Source: Boswellia sacra (taxonomy: Eukaryota; Streptophyta; Magnoliopsida; Sapindales; Burseraceae). From it: 64,000 bases of DNA. The notes beneath the pieces were generated by a model. It saw only the letters and a program-made list of their open reading frames with translations. It had not been told where the DNA came from and searched no databases. The stretch spans positions 1 to 64,000 of the forward strand of contig SNVD02013330.1 in assembly GCA_013180625.2 (NCBI GenBank), in the 5' to 3' direction. Positions 1 to 10,942 of the stretch are shown piece by piece (positions within the stretch are counted from its first letter, which is position 1; each line of letters begins with the position of its first letter). Both the position numbers and the translations under genes were made by a program.

Positions 1-1084
1 TATCCCAATCTTTCCTTACTTTGTTGTTAAATAAAACAAGCTCTTTATTTAATCTCTATCCATTAAACAACCTAGAACAAGCTTTCTAAATTTAATTCAA
101 TGGATGCATTACGATAAGAAAGACAGGTTGATCTAAGCAATAAACACACAAGCTCGGATTATTTAACTTAGGTTATATTCTCCAATGGCAATCTCTGATC
201 ACAATTTTGCTACTAATGATTAGAAATTCAAGACAATTACGGATCAAGATTTCTAGTCTAGCAATAGACAATATCCAGATTATATTCAGTTGGCACCCAA
301 AGACAATCCAACAAGCAATCATAAGCATTAAACATGGGAAAATACAAGCAACTTCAATTAGAGAATTGGATAATAATTTCTTGAACAATCAACTCACAAA
401 CGCCATATCAAGGGCTTTGAAATTACCCTCAACCAATTCAGATTTAGTTACACATATTCAGACACAATACAAATACAATACAATACATAGCAATTCCAGA
501 AAATGGAAGGGAAATGGATAACTTAGCAAATCTGATGAAATCTCTTAGGATTTGTAGTTCTTCCTCTTTCCAAGCCTTCAATTTCCTTCAAGAACTCTAA
601 AAGATAAGAGAAATCCAAAGATGCAGCCTCCAAGTCGTTTCCTCCTCTTTAAGTTATCAAAATAAAACCCTAAAATGTGTTTATATACTCTGCTACAGTA
701 ACTTGCTACAGTGCCACGTATTTAATGACATGCTACAGTGATATGTGGAATTACAAATATACACTTCTCATACCATTTTTATCACAACTTTCGGTACACT
801 ACATAAATTCGTGAACCGTAAATTTCTCAAAAAAATAGACTTCGAGAGCTCTCCAATGGTATATAGCATGTTTTCCGGTTAATTGTATATCGATACAATC
901 AACTCCGAGAAATTGGTTGATTAGCAGAGGTGAAAATGAAGGGTTTTACTCCAATTTTGTGCAAGTTCCTCCAAAACTCCTACAAACATCAAAAACCACA
1001 CAAAAACATAAAAATACCAAGGAATATAGCGAAGAAATATAGACGTAATTGATATGAAAATGATATATAAATAGACACCTATCA
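1..1084 (-). repeat. 3' LTR of the Athila-like element (partial)
   Basis: This stretch matches 11283-12367 almost base for base with small differences, for example a 1-base loss near 71 and scattered substitutions. It ends at the plus-strand CA of the TG...CA LTR border. After 1084 the sequence departs from the other LTR and runs into the polypurine tract. By eye the two LTRs differ by a few percent, which I did not compute. Confidence 0.93.
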
Positions 1085-1100
1085 AATTCCCCCACACTTA
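1085..1100 (-). other. polypurine tract next to the 3' LTR
   Basis: On the minus strand the bases just before the LTR start are a purine-rich run with GTGTGGGGGAATT followed by TGATAGG. This is the expected second-strand primer position. A similar run, GTGTAGGGGTATT, sits at the same place in the second element (21503-21518). Confidence 0.75.
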
Positions 1101-3094
1101 GACTTTGTTAGTCCTCGAGCAACTACAACGATATTAGATCGAAACAGAATCAAAGAAAAATTATATTAGATCGAAACAGAATCAAATAAAAATTAAAACA
1201 ACACAAATGCTTCAACTTGCAAATAGGCCTCAAAGATTGTATTTAATTATAACCCAAGGAAAACTTTAAAATTATGCACTTGATCAAAAATTTCATTTCA
1301 AAGATTAGTTTCGCTCTACTTTAATTCCTTGTGTGTGTGTGTATAGCCATTTTCACATAATCACTTGTAACTCGGATGAGTTTATGCATAAAAATGAATC
1401 GTATTTAATAGTGAAGATATGTGTATAAATGAACTCCATATGTCTGCTTTTCAAGTCACTCTCCACTAATATAGACAAGCACAATACCAAGGATCAAGTA
1501 GGACTTTATTAAGCTTGTAACGTTTGGCTTGGGTGAAAGTATGATAAAGGATAATAATTTGGCTCAAATCACCCACAAACACATAAATCATTCAAGATTA
1601 TGTAGAGCTCAACCACATAACATAAAACAATTCGTTCGAATTCACCAAGTGACTCCCCCAAATTTATTCAGAACACCCAATCTCTCTTTTTATTATTGTT
1701 TTTTTTTTTTTACACAAAAGAAATTACACCCCCACACTTTGTTGTTTCATTCTTTTTAATAACACTCAAGGGTATAGATCTCTTTTTCTTATTTTTTCTT
1801 TTCTCTTTTTTTTTTTCTTTTTTTTAACTGCTGCACTTCCCCTCCCCCACACTTAAACAACACATTGTCCTCAATGTGTAAGTACATGGAAGATAAGTAC
1901 AGATTGTTTTTTTCTTTCTTTCTTTTTTTTTTTACTAACACAATAAAACTCACTTGCATTGCTCATGGCACAATCCAACCTCCTTTAACTTCCTAAAAAC
2001 AGAACATAGCTCAAAATGTAATCATGAATGATCTACATGCTCATAGGTAAGGGACAAACTGTGTGGAAAAAAAATCATTTGAGATTAGGAAATCTTTTAG
2101 TGAGTTAATTAAAAAAAAAGCTTACAGGCGCTCAAAGGGGTAACTAGGGATCAATTTCAATTAAGGTTGGCTATTAAGGCTCAAACGATCCAAAGATGGC
2201 CTAAATCATTTCCCCAAATTGCACAGTCTAGGATTTCGCCTCGAGTGACCATCAAACAGGTTTTAGAATTCATTGAAATCTGAAGAAACACTTAAATTGC
2301 ATAAACCTTCTCTAAGTAAACAAATAACTCAGTGATAATGGCTCGATGCTCAATGTTGTTCAAGGAATCAAAGGTAAAGCAAAAACCAATATACATTTCA
2401 AGCACACAGATCCATGCATCATTTATTATTTTCCAAGAGTTATTCTTAATTCAATCATTATCTTATTATCGACCCATAAAATGCAAGAAAAGAGGTACGT
2501 GGCCTTGTTACACCTGAGTCAAGATTATATATTTCAACAATTCTTAGGACCAGTAGCCCGCAGACTTAAGGTTTCCAGCCTATATACCTTTATTATGAAG
2601 AACAAAACAAGAAACAAGACACTGCAAATAACATAAAATAAACAAACTACAAAGTTATTAAGGAAGAATGCGTTTCAAGGGTTAAGGAAACCCCATATTC
2701 TGCAATTCTCAGGTTTTTCCACAATTTTTTTTTTTTAAAAATCGAAACTGATAAAGATAAAAACACATAACAACTCTAAATTACGGAAAACTAAACTCAC
2801 TCATAAAATAACAAAGTTCAACAAGTCAGCAAACAAAAACAAGTTAGTTAGAATGGGTCTAAAAAAATTTAGAAGTTAGCCCCCTTATTCAGCCATTATG
2901 GATTGAAGAGATCCAGAATGCGTTTCAAGAGAACTTGAACTTTTTAAGCCACCACTCTAAAAATCGAGATTATAAAATATTACCTGGGACGAAAGAAATA
3001 ACTTGAAAAACCTCAAAAGAAATAACATGAAAAATCTCAAATAAACACAATAAAAAGAGAGCAAACAAAAGTGAAGCAAACTAGTAGATAAAGA
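1101..3094. other. non-coding 3' region of the Athila-like element
   Basis: This is AT-rich retrotransposon DNA with T-tracts and no believable reading frame. It is collinear with 21519-23230 of the second element. Shared stretches include the segment around 2520-2590, which recurs around 22900-22970. Short open frames here are chance. Confidence 0.7.
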
Positions 3095-3722
3095 TTACAG
3101 ACTTAGCGTTAAATCCAGTTTATGCCTTTTATTGCCTTCCGCAAACCAATCTATCCGAGCTATTATTGGATCAGGCGAATAGACGAATGCTTGTAATTTA
3201 TCAATTAACTCCCCTGCAGTTGAAGCTGTAACCAGGATTTGCCTTGCCGACTGTGAGATGAAGTTTTTTTCTACTGCTTGATCAAGAAAAGACAACAAAC
3301 CATCAAAAAAATTATTGACATTTAACAAACCAATGGGTTTCCGATGGATATTTAGCTATGCCCAAGAGGTGATTTGAAATATCTCCTCTAATGTACCATA
3401 ACCACCGGGCAAAGCTATAAATGCATCAGATTTAATGAGCATATGTGCAATATGCTCATGCATGCTAGAGACCTGTAACTCTTCCCCCATGGTGTTGCCT
3501 ACGATATCTCGTACAGCTAATGGTTTAGGGATAATGCCGAGAACTTTGCTCCCTCCCAGGGATGCAGCTGTCAACACACACCCCATTAACCCAAGACTAC
3601 CTCCTCCATAAATCAAATGAATACCCCTTGCAGCTAATGTCCTACCAAGATCAAGAGCTATTGTTGTAAACTCTCCATCTTTACCAAATTGCGATCCACA
3701 AAATACGCATATATTCTGGAAT
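3095..3722 (-). pseudogene. LOG-like cytokinin riboside 5'-monophosphate phosphoribohydrolase, captured in a retrotransposon
   Basis: LOG enzymes release active cytokinin bases from their nucleotides. Read on the minus strand, one frame from about 3722 to the stop at 3095-3097 carries the family signatures in order: N-terminal ICVFCGS, IYGGGSLGLMG, GGSKVLGIIPK, ALPGGYGTLEE (the PGGYGTxEE motif) and KPIGLLNVNNFFDGLL. The length, near 208 codons, is close to the usual 210-220. One in-frame TAG at 3353-3355 splits it just after TSWA, where the family reads TWAQLG. The Arg-Lys pair of the MHERKAEM segment is His-Ile here (MHEHIAHM), so substrate binding would probably be lost. There is no initiator Met. 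No intron interrupts the frame, whereas plant LOG genes have several, which points to capture of spliced RNA. It sits between integrase and the 3' LTR. Confidence 0.88.
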
Positions 3723-3960
3723 CACCGAATTGGTGTTTTCTTCATTTCTACAAGTGCTCTAACCTTGTGTAAGACAATAATGCACGTTAGGTAATATGCT
3801 TTTCAAGTGCAAGACAGGTTATAATAATGACATTTGAAAATATGGAGAATGGATATATACACACGCAAAACTCTCAAATTTGACACATGGGGACATAATT
3901 TCGGTGGGGGTTGCTCGATGCAGATTTATCGCCCCAAGATTTGAAAAAATTAGGATATGA

Positions 3961-4206
3961 TTTTGGTGAGGTTGACAAATCAACACACTTGTCTCCCACG
4001 TGAAACATGAAAAAATGAAAGATTATGCTTTCGGCGAGGTTGACAAAACCTACACACTTGTCTCCCACGTGAAACATAGAAAATGGAGATACACTTTCGG
4101 CGGGGGTTGACAAAACCCCCACACTTGTCTCCCACGTGAAGCATAAAAAATAGAGATACACTTTCGGTGGAGGTTGACAAAACCTCCACACTGGTCTCCC
4201 ACGTGT
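3961..4206. repeat. four-copy tandem repeat, 66-67 bp, each with a CACGTG
   Basis: Units start near 3962, 4029, 4095 and 4162. Each reads TTTCGGxGxGGTTGACAAA, then CACACTxGTCTCCCACGTG. The palindrome CACGTG occurs once per unit, for example at 3997-4002. The repeat makes spurious open frames on the minus strand. A diverged single-unit counterpart seems present near 23990-24060 in the second element. Confidence 0.85.
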
Positions 4207-4357
4207 ACTTATGCCATAGGGTAGTCATATGGTTTGTCAAAAAGAAAACTTGAAATTAAAACAAACAAAATCAACAAACAACAACAATACAAAAACAATA
4301 TTGATAATCAGATCAAACGTAACAAGAAAAAAAAAATTCGACAACAACAACACATAT

Positions 4358-4987
4358 TCAAATGTACAAGTAGTTGTGATTGTGGCTCACATCTTCCTCT
4401 GGTTTTACGTCCAGTAACGGCTGAAACGCCTTCTATGAGTCGGGGATTTGCTTCCCATCCAGTTTTCTTATAAACTGGCAAACAGGGTCTTTTTTAGTCA
4501 GATTCCCTAGACTATAACACTACAATTCATCACGAAATTGTGTCCATAGATTAAGCAATTCACGCTAAACAAGTCCACAAGAATGTGACTCAAGAGTTAA
4601 TAAAACATTATCCAGCGACTCATTACTCAGGCCATTCTTAATAAATGATAGTTTATCTTCTCTATTTCTGGACACGAAACCCAATGAACGACAAGTCTGG
4701 TTACAATTCCATCTAGCACATTTATAACATACTTATAACCTCTTCGCTTTTCGCCTCTTGGCGTAGTAGCTCTTTCCTAGACCAGGCATGTATTTTGCGA
4801 GATTAATGTCAGGCTCACCTGACAATCTCACCTTGACTTCAATAAGCCATCGGATATCCGCAGGCACATTTAGGAGCATCAATGCCCAAAGTATAGTCAT
4901 CCGTACTTTATAAATTTTGAACATAGCATTTTGAGGAAGTGAAGGAAAATATTTATGAAGGTTTGACATAAAGATATCGGCATCCAT
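4358..4987 (-). pseudogene. unrecognised captured host-like coding sequence with in-frame stops
   Basis: From an ATG at 4985-4987 one minus-strand frame runs about 210 codons to a TGA at 4358-4360. It is interrupted by four stops: a TAA at 4733-4735 and three TAGs that fit former glutamines. It reads as coherent protein: an N-terminal helical part (FMSNLHKYFPSLP, VPADIRWLIEVKVR, EPDINLAKYMPGLG), a basic YYAKRRKAKR, a cysteine cluster CYKCARWNCNQTC, then NREDKLSFIKNGLS and KDPVCQFIRKLDGKQIPDS. The cysteine cluster could bind zinc. I do not recognise the family. It lies between integrase and the LOG pseudogene and is missing from the second element, where flanking sequence joins directly (around 24100-24250). 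Confidence 0.55.
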
Positions 4988-5379
4988 TGAAGAGAATAAA
5001 AGGAGAGATATTACCGATAATACGATTGAGTCTGTTCTTCTCCAAGATGTGCACGTTTCAAACCTTCAGGCAATGGCTTCAGCTTCCATTTAGATGTTTC
5101 CTCAAGCTGTTGCACAAATGAGCTTAAAGCACGGAAAAATCAAATTAAACAAAAGAAACGAAAAGAAAACAAAATAAAATAAAGATGCATAAAAGAAATA
5201 AAAACACAATAGCAAACAAAAGTAAAAAATAAACAAAGAAACTAATGAGACAGATGGCAAAGAGAGATAAAACCTGATCAATTACGTTCGATAAAGCCTA
5301 TGAGAGGAATCTCCTCGAGATACAAAAATTGATCATCATTACCTTCTTTTCTTCTTCTCTTTTTATTTATTTTTCGAAA

Positions 5380-5440
5380 TCATTGGGTTGCCTCCCAATA
5401 AGCGCTTGGTTTAACGTCCTCAGCCTGACGTTATCTGCCC
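5380..5440. other. conserved post-integrase leader segment shared by both elements
   Basis: GGGTTGCCTCCCAATAAGCG followed by a TTTAACGTC block recurs at 24241-24290 in the second element. It marks where the shared 3' region meets integrase in the first element and gag-protease remains in the second. This shows that pol was lost cleanly there. Confidence 0.6.
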
Positions 5441-6751
5441 TCACCCATCAAGATAAGTTGGCTCGTAGAGAGGTACCTCATCGATGTCCTGCATCACTGA
5501 ATTCTCATAGTAAGGCTTCAACCTATGCTCATTCACCTTGAATACTTTGTCCATTTTTAAGCTCTTGATTTCCACTGCACCATGAGGAAAAGCATTAGTA
5601 ATAACACGAGATCGTAATTTACCTGGAAATAACTTGAGGTGAGAATGAAATAAAAGAACTTTTTGTCCCACTTCAAAATTCTTTCTGGAGATCATTTTAT
5701 CATGAAATGGCTTAGTTTTCTCCTTGTAAATTCTGGAATTCTCATAGGCATCATTTCTAAGTTCTTCCAATTCTTGTAGTTGTAGCTTCCTTTGTTCTCC
5801 AACAGCATCCGTCTCCATGTTACAAAGCTTTACTGCCCATCATGCTTTATGTTCGAGCTCTACTGGAAGGTGACATGGCTTACCATAGACTAACCTATAT
5901 GGAGACATACCAATAGGTGTCTTGTAAGTAGTCCGGTATGCCCAAAGTGCATCAATCAATCGTAGGCTCCAATCTTTTCGGTTTGGATTCACTGTCTTCT
6001 CGAGAATGGACTTGACTTCTCGATTTGAAACTTCAACTTGACCACTAGTTTGTGGATGATATACAGTAGACACCTTGTGAGTGATGTTGTATTTCTTGAG
6101 CAATGCTTCAAATGATCGGTTGCAGAAGTGTGTCCCTCTGCCGCTAATCATGGCTCTTGGTGTTCCAAATCTCGCAAAAATGTTAGATTTCACAAAATCT
6201 ACAACAACTTTAGAATCATTAGTTCTTGTAGCTTTTGCTTCCACCCATTTAGAAACATAATCCACAGCAAGTATAATGTAAACATTACCAAATGATGAAG
6301 GAAAAGGACCCATGAAATCAATGCCCCACACATCAAAAATTTCGACAATAAGTATAGGGGTTTATGGCATTTGATTTTTGGCACTTAAATTACCTGTCCT
6401 TTGACAACGGTCACAAGCTTTGCAGAACAGATATGCATCTTTGAACAATGATGGCCAGTAGAATCCACAATTAAGAACTTTAAGGGCTGTTCTTTTTGGT
6501 CCGAAATGACCTCCACATGCATAAGAATGACAGAAGGTTAAAATTGAATTAAATTCAGATTCAGAAATGCACCTTCTTATCACTTGGTCAGAACAATGCT
6601 TCCATACGTACGGATCATCCCATATGTAATACTTGGCAATGTTCTTGATCTTGTCTCTTTGAGTTCGAGTCAAGTCATGTGGTAGCTTCTTGGTAACTAA
6701 GTAGTTGACAATATCTGCATACCAAGGGGCTACTACATTTAGAGACAACAA
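5441..6751 (-). pseudogene. integrase domain of the Athila-like element, degenerate
   Basis: Integrase joins retrotransposon cDNA to the host chromosome. The zinc-binding HHCC segment is visible (CHSYACGGHFGPKRTA, then CKACDRCQR, 6380-6540). The catalytic core begins at about 6331 ([10 protein letters not shown]) and includes FARFGTPR, then a degenerate ISGRGTHF where the family has a catalytic Asp, then [15 protein letters not shown] with the catalytic Glu. The C-terminal part (5441-5818) reads GKLRSRV before the stop. In-frame stops separate the pieces near 6362 and 5838. The lost Asp alone would abolish activity. Confidence 0.9.
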
Positions 6752-8532
6752 TTATTCATCCGGAAAACTTTCTTGTAATGGCAGTGCATTCTTATCATGG
6801 ACAATACGACTGAGATGGTCTGCAACTAAGTTTTCACTTCCCTTCTTATCTTTGATCTCCAAGTCAAACTCTTGTAAAAGGAGTATCCATCTGATAAGCC
6901 TTGGTTTAGCATCTTTCTTTATGAGCAAGTACCTCAAAGCTGTATGATCAGAATAAAAGGTTACTTTAGTACCAATCAAATAAGATCGAAACTTTTCTAA
7001 AGCAAAAATAACCGCTAGCAGCTCTTTCTCAGTGGTAGAATAATTAAGTTGAGCATCATTTAAAGTCCGAGATGCGTAGTAAATGGCATGTGGAATTTTG
7101 CCAATTCGTTGACCCAAAACGGCACCCACAGTGTAGTCACTTGCATCACACATGATCTCGAATGGATTATCCCAATTCGAAGATTGGATTACTGGAGCCG
7201 AAATCAATAGTTCCTTCAGTCTCTCAAATGCCTCTTTGCATTTCTCATCAAATTCAAAGGCCACATCATTCTGTAATAATCTGCATAGGGGCAATGCTAT
7301 CTTCGAGAAATCTTTGATGAATCTACGATCAAAACCTGCATGACCAAGAAACGAACGAATATCTCGCACACTTGTGGGAGGTGGTAAGGAACATATAAGA
7401 TCTATCTTGGATTTATCCACCTCTATACCCTTAGCAGAAATAACATGTCCCAAAACTATACCTTGATCTACCATAAAATGACATTTCTCCCAATTCAGAA
7501 CAAGGTTAGTTTCTATACATCTTTGAAGTATAAGGGTAAGGTTGTCAAGGCATTTATCAAAAGAATCACAAAAACACTAAAGTCATCCATAAATACCTCA
7601 ATGATGTTCTCAACATAATCAGAGAAAATACTTACCATACACCTTTGGAAAGTGGCAGGGGCATTGCAAAGACCAAATGGCATGCGTCGATAGGCAAATG
7701 TACCGAATGGGCAGGTGAATGTAGTTTTCTCTTGATCCTCACGGGCAATGACAATCTGATTATATCCTGAATAGCCATCAAGAAAATAATAGTGAGAATG
7801 ACCTGCTAACCTCTCCAGCATTTAATCAATGAATGGCAAAGGAAAGTGATCCTTACGAGTTGCTGAATTGAGCTTCCGATAATCAATACAAACTCGCCAG
7901 CCGGTTTGGATACGAGTGGGAACTAGCTCATTATTGTCATTCTTAACTACCGTAACACCAGATTTCTTTAGAACAACTTGGACTGGACTCACCCACTTGC
8001 TGTCTGAAACTGGATAAATCACATCCACATCTAACAATTTCAGGATTTCTTTCTTGAAAACTTCCATCATTAGAGGATTCAACCTCCGCTGTGCTTCTCG
8101 AGTGGGCTTAGATCCTTCTTCTAATAAGATACAGTGCATGCATATGGCTAGGCTAATACCTTTGATGTCAGCGATTGTCCATCCAATGGCTGTTTTGTGA
8201 TCTCGAAGCACTCTGATGAGTTTCTCTTCTTGTAATGGTGCAAGGCCCTTTGCTATTATGACTGGCAAAGTGTCTTTCTCACCCAGGAATACATGCTTCA
8301 AATGATTTGGAAGAGGCTTAAGCTCCAAGGCAGGTGCTTTCATCACAGAAGGAAGAAGTTTCTCATTAGATAAAGGCAATTCAATGTACGAAACATCATA
8401 CCTGTTTGTTGTGATAGCTATAGTCTCATCCAAGCTTGTCACAGCTTCCTCCACTTCTTTAGACACTTGTATCAACTTTCTCGATTCTCTGGAATTTTCT
8501 GCCCCTATGTGCTCACTAATGGCTACTTCCAA
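6752..8532 (-). pseudogene. reverse transcriptase and RNase H of the Athila-like element, frameshifted
   Basis: The RT part (8532-7513) shows SPVQVVLKKSG, RVCIDYRKLN, PFGTFAYRRMPFGLCNAP and the catalytic FMDD box (VFMDDFSVF, near 7590). A TAA at 7822-7824 replaces a conserved Gln just before MLERLAGH. A frameshift lies between 7475 and 7560. After it the RNase H part (7474-6752) shows [44 protein letters not shown] and [10 protein letters not shown], ending VADHLSRI. The frame stops at 6752 where the family has Gln. All domains are of gypsy type. Confidence 0.93.
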
Positions 8533-8559
8533 TGCATCCTTGCGAGTTAACTCAAAAAG

Positions 8560-10667
8560 TTATTGTGCCAAGGAATCGATAACATCCACTGCAAAAACAG
8601 AATGCAAGTCACTAGGGTACCTCATTGCCTCAAAAATATTGAAACGGACCACCTCGCCATCAAATTCCATGGTGAAAATGCCATCATGAACATCAATCTT
8701 AGTTCGGGCAGTTTTCAAGAATGGTCTCCCCAAAATAATCGGTGTTGGATTGGGAGATGTCTCATCCTCCATTTCAAGAACATAAAAGTCTGCTGGAAAT
8801 ACCAATTGATTCACCTACATAAGCACATCTTCCATAACTCCCTTGGGATATGCATTAGAACGATCAGCAAGTTGAATGATAATACCAGTTTTTGCAAAGG
8901 GTCCAAGATTCAAGGAAGCATAAATAGAATATGGCATGACATTAATAGATGCTCCTAAATCTAACATAGCTCTTTCAAACTTGGTATTACCAATTGTGCA
9001 TGGAATGGTGAACGTACCTGGATCTTTGCATTTCGGAGGAATTTTTCTTTGCAATACAGCTGAAACATTTTCCCCCACACTTACCTTCTCATTTCCTTTC
9101 AACTTTCTCTTGTTGGTGCATAACTCCTTGAGAAATTTTGCATAACGAGGTACTTGCTTAATAGCATCCAGAAGTGGTATATTTACCTCGATCTTGCGAA
9201 AAGTTTCTAGGATTTCCTGCTCTTGTTCCTCCTTCTTTGATTTTGCAAATCTGCTAGGAAAAGGTGGAGGAGTAACATATGAAGGAATATGGGTTTTAGG
9301 ATTTACCTTAGAAGATGATGTTTTATTCATGGTGGGAGTGGTATCATCCCCTTCATCAGCTTGTGATTTCTTTGGTGGAATCTCTAATTGCTTTCCACTT
9401 CTCAAAGTTACAGCACTAGCATTTTCTCTTGGATTGATCACTGGCTGAGAAGGTAATTTTTCTGAGCTTTGACTCTCAAATTTGCTCATGTTAGTGGCCA
9501 ATTGTCCCATTTGATTTTCCAGGTTTTGGATACTTTCCCTAGTTTCCTGCTGAAATTGCATTGTGTTAGTGGCAAGTGCTTTAACAATATCCTGGAGAGA
9601 CATACCTGAATTTTGTGGAGCTGGTTGTGGTGCTGGTTGTGGTTGGTGCTTGAAATGGTTGCTACACCCTTGGTTGATTGAAACCTGGTGGTCAATTTGG
9701 TATGGCATTTGGGACAATTGGTTGATGATTCCCATATCTTAAATTAGGTGATCTCTCCATCCAGCATTGTAAGTATTAGAGAAAGGGTCATACCTTTGCC
9801 TTGGTTGTCCTGGAAATCCACCCATGGCATTGGCTTGTTCTGTATCTCCTTCTTGCAAAGTTGGACACATGTCGGTTGGATGGTCCATGGTAGAACATAC
9901 TCCACATGCATAAGATTGTTGCATATATCCTACAGCCATTTTTTTTACAAGAGAGGTAAGTTCACAAAGTTGTTGTTCAATGTTTGAAGTACTTACCTCA
10001 TTTACTCTTTTTGGTAGTTGTGGCTCAAATTGACTGCTGAATTGTTGGGAGTTCGCTACCATGTCACTAATCAAACGTCTTGCCACGTTCGGTGTTTTAT
10101 TAACTAGTGCTCCACCACTAGCAGCATCAATGATACTCCTTTCCATGGTAGGAGACCCTCATAGAAATATTGAATTAGGAGTCCATCATTAATTTGGTGG
10201 TTTGGACAGCTGGCACATAACCTTTTAAATCTCTCCCAATATTCATGAAGTGATTCTCCATTATGTTGTCGAATGCCACTAATATCTTTTCTAATATTTG
10301 TAACTTTCGAGGCTGGAAAGTATTTCTCCAAAAAGAGTTTACTCATCTCATTCCAAGTGGTAATGGTACCTGGTGGTAGGTAGTATAGCCAATCTTTTGC
10401 CGAATCTGCTAATGAGAATGGGAAAGCTCTCAATTTAATTTGCTCTTCAGAAACGCCGGTTGGCTTCATACTTGAGCATACCACATGAAATTCTTTGAGG
10501 TGTTTGTTCGGATCCTCTCCTGCAAAACCATGAAATGTAGGCAAGAGATGAATCAGTCCAGATTTAAGTTCAAAATCTATCTCAAAATTGGTGCTTATGC
10601 ATAGCGGTTGTTGATCAATAATTGGAGCCGCTAACTCCTTAAGAGCCTGATCGTTTTCCATCGCCAT
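8560..10667 (-). pseudogene. gag and protease of the Athila-like element, frameshifted
   Basis: Gag starts near 10667. It has the plant gypsy gag core (GLIHLLPTFHGFAGEDP, EEQIKLRAFPFSL, AKDWLYYLPPG, FLEKYFPASK). A frameshift lies at about 10104-10146. The continuation carries a CCHC knuckle, CGVCSTMDHPTDMC (C-x2-C-x4-H-x4-C), near 9870. A stop at 9739 and a TAG at 8815 break the frame further. Protease is seen from about 9000, with the active-site-like AMLDLGASINVMP and later IILGRPFLKTA near 8720. Structural protein and protease were once one polyprotein with pol. Confidence 0.9.
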
Positions 10668-10918
10668 TGCTTCCGATTCAGATTTGATTGAACTGCAAGA
10701 AGATGGGAGGGAAGTATGTCGTGCAAGGTCAAATTCTGGAGGTGGAGTTAAAATTGACCGATTTAGCCTTAAATTCGAGGATTGGAGAAACTCCTTAATT
10801 CTCTTAAGTCATTGTTCCGCTTCTCCCTCGAACATAAAAGGCTAAACACAAACAATCAGGAAATAACAATTAAGAATCAGTAGTAAAAACAGAATAACAA
10901 ATTGATTTAGAAAATCAA

Positions 10919-10936
10919 TCCCCGGCAACGGCGCCA
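10919..10936 (-). other. primer binding site, tRNA-Asp type
   Basis: On the minus strand TGGCGCCGTTGCCGGGGA begins six bases inside the 5' LTR. It complements the 3' end expected for plant tRNA-Asp and is common in Athila-like elements. It fixes the element's direction and shows that the right-hand LTR is the 5' one. Confidence 0.88.
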
Positions 10937-10942
10937 AAAACT

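Noticed and set aside
207..521. 104-codon plus-strand open frame inside the 3' LTR
   Set aside because: It lies wholly within LTR sequence, is antisense to the element, and its counterpart in the other LTR is not conserved as protein.
3874..4240. Minus-strand frames with a repeated TWETSVG / HVGDKC pattern, resembling a repeat protein
   Set aside because: The pattern is just the 66-67 bp DNA repeat read in frame. Different frames of the same array give the same appearance.
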